This document shows, in pieces, positions 15,311 to 23,236 of a stretch of 34,404 nt of DNA. The notes under the pieces were generated by a model. It was not told where the DNA came from, ran no database searches, and saw only the letters and a list, made by a program, of their open reading frames with translations. The stretch is from Alphaproteobacteria bacterium (GTDB lineage: Bacteria; Pseudomonadota; Alphaproteobacteria; UBA8366; Aestuariispiraceae). The translations under genes were made by a program, and so were the position numbers. How positions within the stretch are numbered: the first letter of the stretch is position 1; each line of letters starts with the position of its first letter. The DNA is taken from NCBI GenBank assembly GCA_006844765.1, contig SPJV01000015.1:1-34404 (forward strand). Reading direction: 5' to 3'.

Positions 15311-17132
15311 AACCCTGCATGCCGCGCGGATTTGCGCCCGCTTTGATAATGTCACCCTCCTTAGCCACAGCGGCGAGGCGCCCTTCGGACCAGTCCGGGC
15401 CGATCTGGACATCATGCCCGCGCTCTTCCAGCTCCGACACAGTCTCCTTTGCAAAGCGCGCTTCCATCACGATCCGGGCCGGTTTAGCGTGGCGCGGATA
15501 GAAGCTGGACGGGAAATGCTCTGAATGGAAGGCCGGGCAATCAATCGCCTGCTGCAGGTTCATGTCATGATGGATGTGGCGCAGCAAGAAGGACAGTTGC
15601 CATTGATCCTGGTTGTCCCCACCCGGCGTGCCATAGGCCATGTAAGGCTCGCCAGCGCGGAAGGCCATGGAGGGCGTCAAGGTCGTGCGAGGCCGTTTCC
15701 CCGGCGCCAGTGCAGAAGGCGCCCCTTGATCGAGCCAGCACATCTGAAGCCGCGTGCCCAAACAGAAACCAAGCTTCGGGATGATCGGGGAACTTTGCAG
15801 CCATCCGCCGGATGGCGTTACCGACACCATGTTGCCCGCTGCATCAATGACATCCAGATGGCAGGTATCGCCGACATGGGTCCGAGGATCACGATGCAGC
15901 TTCGGGCCGCCACCGGGGCCCAAGGTCGGTTCCCCACCACCAAAGCCGGCCATGACGCCATCAACCGGACTTCGGCCTGCAGCACCGTCATAGTCCAGTT
16001 CATACCCGAAGTCGCCGATCTTACCGGGACGCCATTGTTCACTGGCTTGATCCGTAATCATAGCCCGGCGCGGGGCATTATACTCTTCCGACAACATCGT
16101 CTCTAAAGGCACGTCGATGAAGTCCGGATCGCCGTAATAGGTGTCCCGGTCCGCGAAGGCGAGCTTCATTGCCTCGGTCACGGTATGAACGAAATCTGCG
16201 CCGGCCGGATCCATATCGTCCAACCCGGCATCCTTCAAAAGGGCAAGGCATTGCAAGGCAACCGGCCCTTGTGACCAGGCCCCGCATTTGAAGATCCGAT
16301 GCCCCTCATAATCATAATGGACCGGTGCTTCATAGCCCGCCCGCCAGTTTGCCATGTCATCGCCGGTCAGGAAGCCTGTATTCTTTTGCCCCGTGACATC
16401 AAACTGCGGCTCTTCACGACAATAGCGATCAATTTCCTCTGCAATAAAGCCTTCATACCAAGCCGTGCGCGCCGCATCGATCCGGCGTTCGCGGTCTCCA
16501 CCAGCATCCTCCGATTCCTTAACCAAGCGCTGCCATGTCCCAGCCAGGGTTGGATTGCGATAGAGCTGACCCGGCGTCGGTAGAGCGCCACCAGGAAGGA
16601 AGACCTCCGCCGTCGGCGCCCAATGGTCGCGCAGCAGTTCTTCAACAGCGGCAATCGTCTGAATCGGGCCGAATGTCAGCGGACAGCCGCGCGCGGCATA
16701 TCCAATGGCAGGCTCCATCAATTCCGCGAAACTCATGGTGCCATAGTCCCGCAGCATCAACATCCAGGCATCAAAAGCCCCCGGCACAACAGCCGCCAAC
16801 AGGCCTGTGCCAGGAATGATTTCCAGATCCAATGCGCGATACCGATCAATCGTTGCGGCTTGCGGGGCAGGCCCCTGCCCGCAGATCACGCGCGGCTCGT
16901 CCATCCCAGCACCATAGAGAATGATCGGAACATCACCGCCGGCACCATTCATATGCGGCTCACACACCTGCAAAACCATCCCGGCCGCGAATGCCGCATC
17001 GAAGGCATTCCCGCCGCGCTCCATCACCCCCATCGCTGTCTGACTCGCCAACCAATGGGTCGAAGAAGCAGCACCAAAGGTTCCGCGAATTTCCGGACGT
17101 GTACTGAAGGGAGGCGGCTCGGGGTTATGCAT
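15294..17132 (-). CDS. Gamma-glutamyltransferase family Ntn hydrolase
   Basis: A 612-residue member of the gamma-glutamyltranspeptidase superfamily. The N-terminal part has the substrate-pocket segments ASQTAMGVMERGGNAFDAAFAA and NGAGGDVP. The self-processing nucleophile is Thr423 in VGDTCHLDVIDAAGNMVS. The small subunit contains TPSGGWLQSSPI, PGKRPRTTLTPSM and YGTPGGDNQDQWQ. Many bacterial GGTs are exported; here the N-terminus (MHNPEPPPFSTRP) shows no signal peptide, so a cytoplasmic location is likely. Such proteins may act on glutathione conjugates or other gamma-glutamyl or amide substrates. Its ATG is preceded by an AT-rich gap. Confidence 0.9.
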   Translation of the reverse strand: MHNPEPPPFSTRPEIRGTFGAASSTHWLASQTAMGVMERGGNAFDAAFAAGMVLQVCEPHMNGAGGDVPIILYGAGMDEPRVICGQGPAPQAATIDRYRALDLEIIPGTGLLAAVVPGAFDAWMLMLRDYGTMSFAELMEPAIGYAARGCPLTFGPIQTIAAVEELLRDHWAPTAEVFLPGGALPTPGQLYRNPTLAGTWQRLVKESEDAGGDRERRIDAARTAWYEGFIAEEIDRYCREEPQFDVTGQKNTGFLTGDDMANWRAGYEAPVHYDYEGHRIFKCGAWSQGPVALQCLALLKDAGLDDMDPAGADFVHTVTEAMKLAFADRDTYYGDPDFIDVPLETMLSEEYNAPRRAMITDQASEQWRPGKIGDFGYELDYDGAAGRSPVDGVMAGFGGGEPTLGPGGGPKLHRDPRTHVGDTCHLDVIDAAGNMVSVTPSGGWLQSSPIIPKLGFCLGTRLQMCWLDQGAPSALAPGKRPRTTLTPSMAFRAGEPYMAYGTPGGDNQDQWQLSFLLRHIHHDMNLQQAIDCPAFHSEHFPSSFYPRHAKPARIVMEARFAKETVSELEERGHDVQIGPDWSEGRLAAVAKEGDIIKAGANPRGMQGYAVGR

Positions 17133-17376
17133 AACCAGATACTCCGTAGGGATGTTAAGCAGAAAGAAAATAGACTGCGAAGATTAGACCTCGGGCCGCA
17201 AGGGTCAAACCAAACATCCATTATGGTTTTTCAATTAAACTCTCTCACTAGAAGAATTTATTATTACTAAATAAACTAAAGAGGTTGAAATATTTATTTG
17301 AGTGTCTTATTGGTGACGCTATCTTTAGTTGAATTACCAATTGCAGGCTACGCCACGGGACGATGTGAGAGGCACC
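17133..17376. other. AT-rich intergenic region at the edge of the phage-derived module
   Basis: No gene is supported here. The segment is much richer in A/T than its surroundings, especially 17220-17345. TTGAAA (17285-17290) followed after 17 bp by TATTGG (17308-17313) could be a weak rightward promoter. No tRNA, integrase site or clear direct repeat marking an insertion boundary was seen. Confidence 0.5.
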
Positions 17377-17826
17377 ATGTTGGAAACAGTTTCTCCCCGT
17401 GTATCCAATACGCGGGTGGTTGAGAGAACCTCCACTTGCGTCGTCCTAACGATCGTTGCCCTGACCGTGACGGCGACGAATCTCTTTTCTCTTGGTGCTG
17501 TTTTCGGGGCAGCCGCTTTTGGTCCGGTGCTCTATTCCAGCCCGAATGATGATCACGAGCGTGATGACAAGCGGCACTGGCTACAAACTTCAACCAGCGG
17601 GTTCGCGCATGGGAGCTGCCGGTCCAAAGATCCGGTTTCCTCCGGCGTTTGGACGGTAGAAAGCAATGGCGATTGGGTATATATGGCATCTCAGCAAACG
17701 CGCCAGACCACAAGACCCGATCAAAGTGGCGCCCCCACCACCCAATGCCTGCCTAAACATGCCAGCCGAAGTAACAGTCCTGCAGAAACGAAACATGCCC
17801 GGCGGAGAGAGTATGATGTTCGATGA
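17377..17826 (+). CDS. Doubtful small ORF with one hydrophobic segment
   Basis: A frame of 149 codons begins with an ATG preceded by GAGAGG. Residues about 21-52 are hydrophobic (VVLTIVALTVTATNLFSLGA then FGAAAFGPVLY) and could form one or two membrane helices. The remainder is polar and has the look of a non-coding frame, and the end overlaps the DUF1491 start by 14 bases. A different frame holds a short peptide (17546-17659) containing GSRMGAAGPKIRFPPAFGR, which looks more protein-like. The stretch may hold a small holin-like gene, two tiny genes or a decayed gene. Confidence 0.22.
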   Translation: MLETVSPRVSNTRVVERTSTCVVLTIVALTVTATNLFSLGAVFGAAAFGPVLYSSPNDDHERDDKRHWLQTSTSGFAHGSCRSKDPVSSGVWTVESNGDWVYMASQQTRQTTRPDQSGAPTTQCLPKHASRSNSPAETKHARRREYDVR

Positions 17827-18142
17827 AAGACTACCGACACATCTATGGGTAAGCGCCGGTCTCGCACGGTGTTCCGGCGATGGCGTCCCAGCCATGGTTG
17901 TCCGAAAGGGCGACCCCCATGGCGGTCTGGTACTGGTGCGGATAGATCATCTGGACGGTCATACCCAATTACTTGGCCAAGAACGTGACATTGAAGGTGC
18001 GCTGACCTGGCGTGTGATCTGTGAAGACAAACCCGGCGAAGAGCCCACGACTTTCGCCTATATCGACCGGGCGACCAAGCGCGACCCCGATCTTTGGGTT
18101 ATCGATATTGAGGACCGCCAAGGCCGCAACCCCTTCGATTGA
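17813..18142 (+). CDS. DUF1491 family protein
   Basis: A 109-residue protein. The segments RLPTHLWVSAGLARC, MVVRKGDPHGGLVLVRIDHLDG, LTWRVI and the C-terminal RDPDLWVIDIEDRQGRNPF are the conserved signature of DUF1491, a small family found in alphaproteobacteria. I chose the ATG at 17813 with GGAG five bases upstream; the next codon (17816) is also ATG and is equally possible. Function unknown. It converges with the leftward phage-derived genes and may be either part of that module or its flanking host gene. Confidence 0.82.
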   Translation: MMFDERLPTHLWVSAGLARCSGDGVPAMVVRKGDPHGGLVLVRIDHLDGHTQLLGQERDIEGALTWRVICEDKPGEEPTTFAYIDRATKRDPDLWVIDIEDRQGRNPFD

Positions 18143-18348
18143 CCCGATCCTTGATAAGACGACGCCAGAAAATCGGAAGGGCCGAACCGGGGGAGATCGG
18201 TTCGGCCCTTCCTGTCGCCGCGGCGCCCGTGCCGGATACCCCCGGTGTCACCCATTGGGGCGTTTCCGAGGTCGGCCTGCGGCTGACGATACGGGACGGC
18301 ACCAATGACCATCCCGAAACCTACGCACTAAGGGCTCTCTGGGGTTAA
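18139..18348 (+). CDS. Doubtful small ORF after DUF1491
   Basis: This frame starts at a TTG that overlaps the DUF1491 stop (TTGA) and runs 69 codons to a TAA. Third codon positions are GC-rich, as in neighbouring genes, and the C-terminal half (THWGVSEVGLRLTIRDG) looks protein-like. Against it: no recognisable family, a TTG start, and a strong hairpin at 18175-18212 inside it. Its end overlaps the stop of the convergent gene by four bases. Confidence 0.25.
   Translation: MTRSLIRRRQKIGRAEPGEIGSALPVAAAPVPDTPGVTHWGVSEVGLRLTIRDGTNDHPETYALRALWG
18175..18212. other. Strong hairpin downstream of DUF1491
   Basis: GGAAGGGCCGAACC (18175-18188) is perfectly complementary to 18199-18212, with a 10-nt loop. 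There is no T-run on the + strand after it. It could be a transcript end or stability structure between the DUF1491 gene and the convergent phage-derived operon. Confidence 0.55.
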
Positions 18349-18671
18349 CGGCCTCCGCGTTCTGGATAGAGGCGTTCAAATCCACGGGAGACGCTGTCCA
18401 TGAATTCCGGATCCCGGTCGCGCCAATAGCGGGGATCCCGCATCCGCTTGCGCAGATCACCTTCACTGGGGACCGGGCCTTCCGCGCCTGGGTGATCGTC
18501 ATTTTCGACCAGCGGGCGAAGGATATCGTGCATTTCCGGCCCAAAGGCTTTCACGAAGAGCGCCCGGACATCTTCCGTCACGACTTCGTCCAAATAGGCG
18601 ACCTCACTGGGGGACAGGCGTTGCAGCCCACCCCGGATCAGGGAAACCGTCTGGTTCTCGTAATCATGCAT
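18345..18671 (-). CDS. Phage-derived small protein sharing the scaffold C-terminal motif
   Basis: A 108-residue protein. The N-terminal part is helical (LSPSEVAYLDEVVTEDVRALFVKAFGPEM). The C-terminal 36 residues, LRKRMRDPRYWRDRDPEFMD followed by VSRGF and LYP, closely match the C-terminus of the scaffold-like protein encoded at 18844-19590. In phage scaffolds the C-terminal helix commonly contacts the coat protein, so this may be a second protein addressing the same partner. AAGGAG lies nine bases before the ATG. It is the last gene of the leftward phage-derived set, 172 bp after the scaffold-like gene. No named family recognised. Confidence 0.7.
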   Translation of the reverse strand: MHDYENQTVSLIRGGLQRLSPSEVAYLDEVVTEDVRALFVKAFGPEMHDILRPLVENDDHPGAEGPVPSEGDLRKRMRDPRYWRDRDPEFMDSVSRGFERLYPERGGR

Positions 18672-18931
18672 ATACTGGTACTCCTTCTTTCATCATCAAA
18701 CCGCCTCAGCAAACCTGCCGCATGGGTTTCGATGTCGGTTATGTGGCCACAAGGCATCCACATCTTGTGAAGTGGACCTCGCGCTTGGCCTTGCGCGAAG
18801 GGAGGGGTCGTCGATCAACGACACGGATTGGGTAGAAGCCGCCTCAGTTCGGATAGAGCTCCTTGAACCCATCGGCGACTTTCTGAATGAATGTCGGGTC
18901 CTTATCGCGCCAATAGCGGGGATCCCGCATC
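18418..18931. repeat. 27-bp direct repeat within two gene ends
   Basis: An identical 27-base stretch occurs at 18418-18444 and 18905-18931. Both copies encode the MRDPRYWR region, one in the scaffold-like gene and one in the small downstream gene. The identity at DNA level suggests partial duplication or gene conversion of the C-terminal coding segment. Confidence 0.8.
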
Positions 18932-19590
18932 ATCTTACGCAGACCCTTTTCGCTGACCGGCCCGGTTTTCTCTCCGCCATCGCGCAGGATGTCCGGCTCA
19001 TCGCCTTGGTTCATCATTCGATGCATCGCCATGACCCCCTTGAAGCTCGACGCAAGGGCTGAGTAGGCGGAGAGAGGAAGGTTGCGACTGCCCCATTTCT
19101 GGATTTGACGCTGCACCTGTCTCCACCGGTCGGGGCCACCGAATTCCGCTTCCAGCCGCTGCGCATCACCGGATCGCGCATATTGCGCCGCGATTGACTG
19201 GATGACCGGGATCATCTTCTCCGCTGCCAGGTCATAGACAAGTTGTGCCTGAGCATTCGAGAAACCCGCTGCATGAAGCCGGCGGTTTAGATCCGGATCC
19301 GAGTCAAGGAAGCTTTCAATCAGATCGATGCGGTACTCATCCGGGCTTGCCGGGACTCCATCGCCGGGCTCGGCTCCAAGTCCGGCACCAGGTCCAGCCA
19401 TGGGCCCGGTGTTCTCAGCAAACGGTCCCCGTCGTTCCAATTCCACATAGGACCGCGCCAGAGCTTCGAGTCGTGGCTCACGCCGTTTCGAGTCCCAGAA
19501 CTTGTCCGGCAGGAACGGGGGTTTCCCGGAACCGGGGCGCGCACCATCCAGCGGCGCCGATTGTTGGGTCAAAAGATTTGCATCACTCAT
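18844..19590 (-). CDS. Phage scaffold-like (capsid assembly) protein
   Basis: A 248-residue protein located two genes after the portal, where podoviruses of T7 type encode their scaffold. The N-terminus (LLTQQSAPLDGARPGSGKPPFLPDKFWD) and the following RREPRLEALARSYVELERR segment resemble T7-like capsid assembly proteins. A Gly/Pro/Ala-rich linker precedes a helical middle (EYRIDLIESFL, AQAQLVYDLAAEKMIPVIQS). The C-terminus is LRKMMRDPRYWRDKDPTFIQ, then KVADGF and LYPN. Scaffolds guide shell assembly around the portal. No coat protein gene follows. Family assignment is from position plus motifs. Confidence 0.7.
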   Translation of the reverse strand: MSDANLLTQQSAPLDGARPGSGKPPFLPDKFWDSKRREPRLEALARSYVELERRGPFAENTGPMAGPGAGLGAEPGDGVPASPDEYRIDLIESFLDSDPDLNRRLHAAGFSNAQAQLVYDLAAEKMIPVIQSIAAQYARSGDAQRLEAEFGGPDRWRQVQRQIQKWGSRNLPLSAYSALASSFKGVMAMHRMMNQGDEPDILRDGGEKTGPVSEKGLRKMMRDPRYWRDKDPTFIQKVADGFKELYPN

Positions 19591-19625
19591 TTCTAATTCC
19601 TTTCACGATTTGGGGGAGCGCCGGC

Positions 19626-19928
19626 CTAGCCGACCTCTGCATTTACGATGACCGGGCCGGCGCCTTTGACGCCGCGCTCAATCAAACTTTCTATGGTGTG
19701 GACGAGTTGCCGCTGCCCTTCGATCTGCCGAAGCGCGGCATCGCTGGATTGCGATCCCAAAACCCGCTCGATGGTCAGGGCACGCAGATAGCCAAGGACC
19801 AGACCCCCATCATTACCGGCAAAGGCACGGGCGAAGGCTTTCTCAATCCGCTCCCGGGTCGCGGGATCAGGGTCGGAGGGAACCGGGATGGCATACGCGC
19901 CAGGGCGCGATCTTGCGGGATTAGACAT
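19626..19928 (-). CDS. Bbp19-like phage protein
   Basis: A 100-residue protein starting MSNPARSRPGAYAIPVPSDPDP. The core FARAFAGNDGGLVLGYLRAL and the following TIERVLG, SDAALRQIEGQRQLVHTI and ESLIERG match the Bbp19-like domain first named from Bordetella phage BPP-1, found between portal and scaffold genes of podoviruses. The ATG at 19928 has GGAGG eight bases upstream and overlaps the end of the portal gene by eight bases. A second in-frame ATG at 19943 is less well placed. Role in the virion is not known. Confidence 0.72.
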   Translation of the reverse strand: MSNPARSRPGAYAIPVPSDPDPATRERIEKAFARAFAGNDGGLVLGYLRALTIERVLGSQSSDAALRQIEGQRQLVHTIESLIERGVKGAGPVIVNAEVG

Positions 19929-21687
19929 TCGGCATTCCTCCACCGGGGGTGACTGCCGGAACAGCAGCGCCCATCGGCTGGGCTGGAGCCGTCATCGGAC
20001 CAGCTGGAGCCGCACCCGCCCCGCCAGCGCCGGCCATACCCCCGAGAGCGCCCGCCAAAGCCGCAAGCGGATCACCACCCGCCGCCGGGGCCTGACCGGG
20101 CATCATCCCGGGCGCAGCTCCTAGCATCGCCGCCATCGGATCCATCGCCCCCGGCATGGCACCATTTGGGATTCCGCCAGGCGGAATACCTGCTGCGTCA
20201 GCACCGGGCATCATCGGTGGATTGAGGATCGTGTCCGGCACATTGAACGCCTTGGCCAACCAGCGCGCGGCAGCTTCCGGGTTCACGACAGCAACAGCCT
20301 GCGGTCCGGCAACCTGCAGGGATTGTAGCCACTGCATGGCACCCTGCGCTTCAGCCTGCTTCTGTTGGCGCGCGATCGGGGAGACGATATTGAGATCAAC
20401 CTCTCGCCCATCGATCAAGATGTCGGGCACCTCGCCCCGCCGGCGCAAAATCGCGAGCGCTCTGTTCGCCAGCGGGTTCAAAAGTTCCGCCTGAAGACGT
20501 CCATAAGTCGCGCTCAACATTCGGGCCATTTGGGCGGACCGCTCCATCACCTCTGTCGCGGTCATCTGGGGGCCTTGAAGCGGTCCCAATTGATCGGCAA
20601 GCAAGCTGTGACGAATGCGGGTGCGCATATCGTCCAAAACGATCTGCGATACATCAAACCGGCCCGGCGCCTGCAGCGGGGTCAGACCGGATGATCCAAC
20701 AGCCTTTGGAATGATCGTGCCCGGAGACAGACGCACCGTCGCCGGATTCAAGACACCGTCATCATCCGCCTGCCAGATACCGGTGACGGAAATGGTCGCA
20801 TTCTTCAGGACCAGTTCCACCGTCTTATTGGCGGTTTTGATATCCGGCAGCGCTTTCATCACCGGGGAGCGGCCATAGACCTCACCCGGCGCCTTCATCC
20901 AGCGGAAATTGAGAAAGGGCGACTCCTGGAATTGCCCTTCCCGAAGCAGAAACGGCTCGTTATTCTTGTTTTGTTCACTAAGCAACACCGCCATATAGCG
21001 ATAGCCTCGATCCTGCTCCGGCACGACGCCTTCCAGAACGTCAAAAACCCGATCATCCGCATCTGCCCCATCACCGCGAAGCGGGTTCGACAATTGATCG
21101 TCTTCCGCTTCAAATTTAGGGAACCGCGTTTGCATTTGCGGTCGCGTCAGGGCTGTCTTCCGATAGGTGATGTCGAGCCGCCCAAGGCCGCCTTCCTCCA
21201 ACACAGCCTCACCAATTGGGACGGCCGTGAAGCGAAAGGCGCTTGCTTCACCCAGGGGCGCTTCCTCGAACAGCAAACTCGCGGTGCCGATCGTAACGAG
21301 ATCAAGAAAGCATTGATGAATCTCGACCGCGAAATTGGATCGGTCAAAATTCGATTGGATTGCCTGGCTTGCCTCCTGAAGGGGGGCAGCAATCGCGGCG
21401 GACTCTTCCGGCGTCAACTCGACACCGGCCACAAGCTCGAACCAACGGGACCAAGGTGGCGTCAGCTCCGCCATCAGGCTCGCGGCCAGTTGATCGACGG
21501 CATCCGGGGCCGTTCCATCAAACAGCTTGTCGGTTTTCTTCTCACCTGGGGCGTTGTCATCAATCACGCCATCACGCTGAGGCATCGCATATTCATAGCA
21601 CTCGCGCCAATGGGATTCCCAATTCGCCCGCTTAGACTTCGCCCGCTCATAGCGTTGCAGAAGTTTATCCGGTTCCAAATCCGTCAT
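19921..21687 (-). CDS. Podovirus-type portal (head-to-tail connecting) protein
   Basis: A 588-residue protein. The N-terminus with RYERAKSKRANWESHWRECY and EYAMPQRD, and the GTAPDAVDQLAASLMAELTPPWSRWFEL region, match the bacteriophage head-to-tail connecting protein family (T7 gp8 type). Further family features are FLDLVTIGTASLLFEE, FRWMKAPGEVYGRSPVMKAL and the MTATEVMERSAQMARML helix. Such proteins form the dodecameric ring through which DNA enters the capsid. The C-terminal 85 or so residues are a Gly/Ala/Pro/Met-rich low-complexity tail. The reading frame is intact. Upstream is a small proline-rich phage protein; downstream are Bbp19-like and scaffold-like genes. Confidence 0.88.
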   Translation of the reverse strand: MTDLEPDKLLQRYERAKSKRANWESHWRECYEYAMPQRDGVIDDNAPGEKKTDKLFDGTAPDAVDQLAASLMAELTPPWSRWFELVAGVELTPEESAAIAAPLQEASQAIQSNFDRSNFAVEIHQCFLDLVTIGTASLLFEEAPLGEASAFRFTAVPIGEAVLEEGGLGRLDITYRKTALTRPQMQTRFPKFEAEDDQLSNPLRGDGADADDRVFDVLEGVVPEQDRGYRYMAVLLSEQNKNNEPFLLREGQFQESPFLNFRWMKAPGEVYGRSPVMKALPDIKTANKTVELVLKNATISVTGIWQADDDGVLNPATVRLSPGTIIPKAVGSSGLTPLQAPGRFDVSQIVLDDMRTRIRHSLLADQLGPLQGPQMTATEVMERSAQMARMLSATYGRLQAELLNPLANRALAILRRRGEVPDILIDGREVDLNIVSPIARQQKQAEAQGAMQWLQSLQVAGPQAVAVVNPEAAARWLAKAFNVPDTILNPPMMPGADAAGIPPGGIPNGAMPGAMDPMAAMLGAAPGMMPGQAPAAGGDPLAALAGALGGMAGAGGAGAAPAGPMTAPAQPMGAAVPAVTPGGGMPNV

Positions 21688-21690
21688 TGG

Positions 21691-21951
21691 TCATTCTCCC
21701 AACAGGGTTTTTTTGCCGAAGTTACTCGCTGAACCACCGGCGTTATTCGCTGAAGAACCACCATTGGATTGCGAGGATGGCGACTGCAGAACGCCACGAA
21801 ACCCGGTTTCGACAGTGCCACTGCGACCCCGCCGCCGACGTTCGAGCGCATCAATCCTTGCCTTGCGTTCCTCTTCCGCAGGATCCGGCGCCGCCGGGAG
21901 AGGCGGCAAAGGTGGAGGAGACGGCGGTGAAGGGGAAAAAATTCCACCCAT
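21691..21951 (-). CDS. Small proline-rich phage protein upstream of portal
   Basis: An 86-residue protein starting MGGIFSPSPPSPPPLPPLPA. A proline-rich N-terminus is followed by a charged helix (EEERKARIDALERRRRGRSG) and TVETGFRGVL, then a Ser/Asn/Gly-rich end. Short proteins of exactly this layout lie before the portal gene in many T7-like phages and prophages. The ATG is preceded by AGGA at eight bases. The stop is four bases before the portal start. Function unknown. Confidence 0.68.
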   Translation of the reverse strand: MGGIFSPSPPSPPPLPPLPAAPDPAEEERKARIDALERRRRGRSGTVETGFRGVLQSPSSQSNGGSSANNAGGSASNFGKKTLLGE

Positions 21952-22036
21952 AACATTATTCCTTTCTCTCTTTGTTCGGATAATTCCGACATTACATCTA
22001 TTGTAAGTACACAAAACCCTTCAATAGTCAATTAAT

Positions 22037-22432
22037 TTATTTCGTGTTTCTTAAAAAATTGAATAATTGCCACGGCGTATGAACATAAAGAGAACGAATT
22101 CCAAGCAGCCGCTTAACCGTTTCCACACAGGTTTGCAGTCCGATAGGCGCTTTGCGGGGATGGAATTCGGGTGTGCCGGCGACAGGGACAATGCGGACAC
22201 CTTTGCGGCAGAGCTCGGCCAATTGCAGACAAACAGTGCGCTGGTCCACGACGGCGAGCACGAGCGCGTTTGACAGCCCATCGCACAAAATCCAATGCGG
22301 TCCCGCTAAAGCAATCGCAAAACAATGCCGAAAGCCGGGCCTAAGAAACTTGAGCCATGGCAGTCCGGCCCAGGGAACGAAGACCACCAGATGAGCATCC
22401 GCCCGGTGCGCACCTTCATCCGGCCCGATCAT
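22037..22432 (-). CDS. Phage-associated protein, putative circularly permuted NlpC/P60-like fold
   Basis: A 131-residue protein starting MIGPDEGAHRADAHLVVFVPW. This ATG is preceded by GGGAGGG at about five bases and is preferred over the ATG at 22456, which lacks a ribosome binding site. Conserved-looking residues are His36 in GFRHCFAI and Cys102 at the start of the helix TCVETVKRLLG, followed by HTPWQLFNFL. A His-containing strand before a helix that starts with Cys is the order expected in permuted NlpC/P60 (YiiX-like) enzymes. This is an inference from motif order. Its start overlaps the previous gene by 17 bp. Confidence 0.6.
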   Translation of the reverse strand: MIGPDEGAHRADAHLVVFVPWAGLPWLKFLRPGFRHCFAIALAGPHWILCDGLSNALVLAVVDQRTVCLQLAELCRKGVRIVPVAGTPEFHPRKAPIGLQTCVETVKRLLGIRSLYVHTPWQLFNFLRNTK

Positions 22433-22811
22433 GGCACCCTCCCGCACTAGTATCATTGGGATCTACGACAAGACCCTTTTGCCAAAGTACCGGTGCCAAT
22501 TCGGCGAGAGCCTCTCTCCATAGCAATGCATCAGCAGCTTCCTTGGGAAGCCGGTCATCAGGCGGAAAATCACGTCTTGCGTAACGAAAAAGCACCTCGA
22601 CATGGCGCCGCGATAACCCACCACGGCGGATAATACGCGAAAGCACGACCATGATGTCCCGGGCCTCGCAGGGTTTTGGATTTTCGGCCCTACCAGCAAC
22701 AGGCCGTGCGCCATCCATAAAGGCATCATGCCCCCGCACAGCCCAGAACCAAGCCTCCTCAACATCCTGAAATGGGTTGCCTGACATGGACCCAACCGGT
22801 GTTGTCGTCAT
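22416..22811 (-). CDS. Small conserved alphaproteobacterial-type protein, first gene of the phage-derived set
   Basis: A 131-residue protein starting MTTTPVGSMSGNPFQDVEEAWFW. AAGGA lies six bases before this ATG; an ATG at 22787 is possible. Features are the VEEAWFWAVRGHDA helix, a PKPCEARDIMVVLSRIIRRG segment with one Cys, a LSRRHVEVLFRYARRD helix and ALLWREALAELAPVL near the end. It has a helical, DNA- or RNA-binding look with many Arg residues, but I cannot assign a family with certainty. It is divergent from the S24-type repressor and so is likely controlled by it. Confidence 0.6.
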   Translation of the reverse strand: MTTTPVGSMSGNPFQDVEEAWFWAVRGHDAFMDGARPVAGRAENPKPCEARDIMVVLSRIIRRGGLSRRHVEVLFRYARRDFPPDDRLPKEAADALLWREALAELAPVLWQKGLVVDPNDTSAGGCHDRAG

Positions 22812-23236
22812 TCGGATCCTTGCCATCGTCAGGGGGACTCCCAAAGCAGAAAACATGTCATCCACCACATAACCCTACCTCACATAGTTTGCATAAAAAT
22901 TTCGCTACCAAAAGGCGGTTTGATGCTCAAAATAAGGATGTATGTTTTCACTGTCAATTATTGCATCCGTTTTTTGTCTCTAATTATGAGAACAAAACTA
23001 TTTTTATTAATTCTGCAACTCTTGAAGTGCAGCCCTTCCTGACTATGGGGCTTGTGACCTCAGGCATTCCGAATAAAGTGAGCGGAAGATATTCCTGTCT
23101 AATGCGACATAGACCGGCCGGGGAAACACGAATTTGGGCAGATAAACCTGTCCTGAAGAACAGACCGACGGCAGTTGAACAGATCAGGATAGAACGGGAT
23201 GGCATTGCATTAGGTTCTGGGGGGACCGGTTTTCGA
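22812..23236. other. Divergent regulatory region of the phage-derived module
   Basis: This 425-bp gap lies between the leftward phage-derived genes and the rightward repressor. The part from about 22880 to 23020 is strongly AT-rich. TTGCAT occurs three times (22889-22894, 22961-22966, 23205-23210) on the + strand. No convincing -35/-10 pair or long palindrome was found. The repressor frame stays open through this region, but the residues are not protein-like. Confidence 0.45.
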
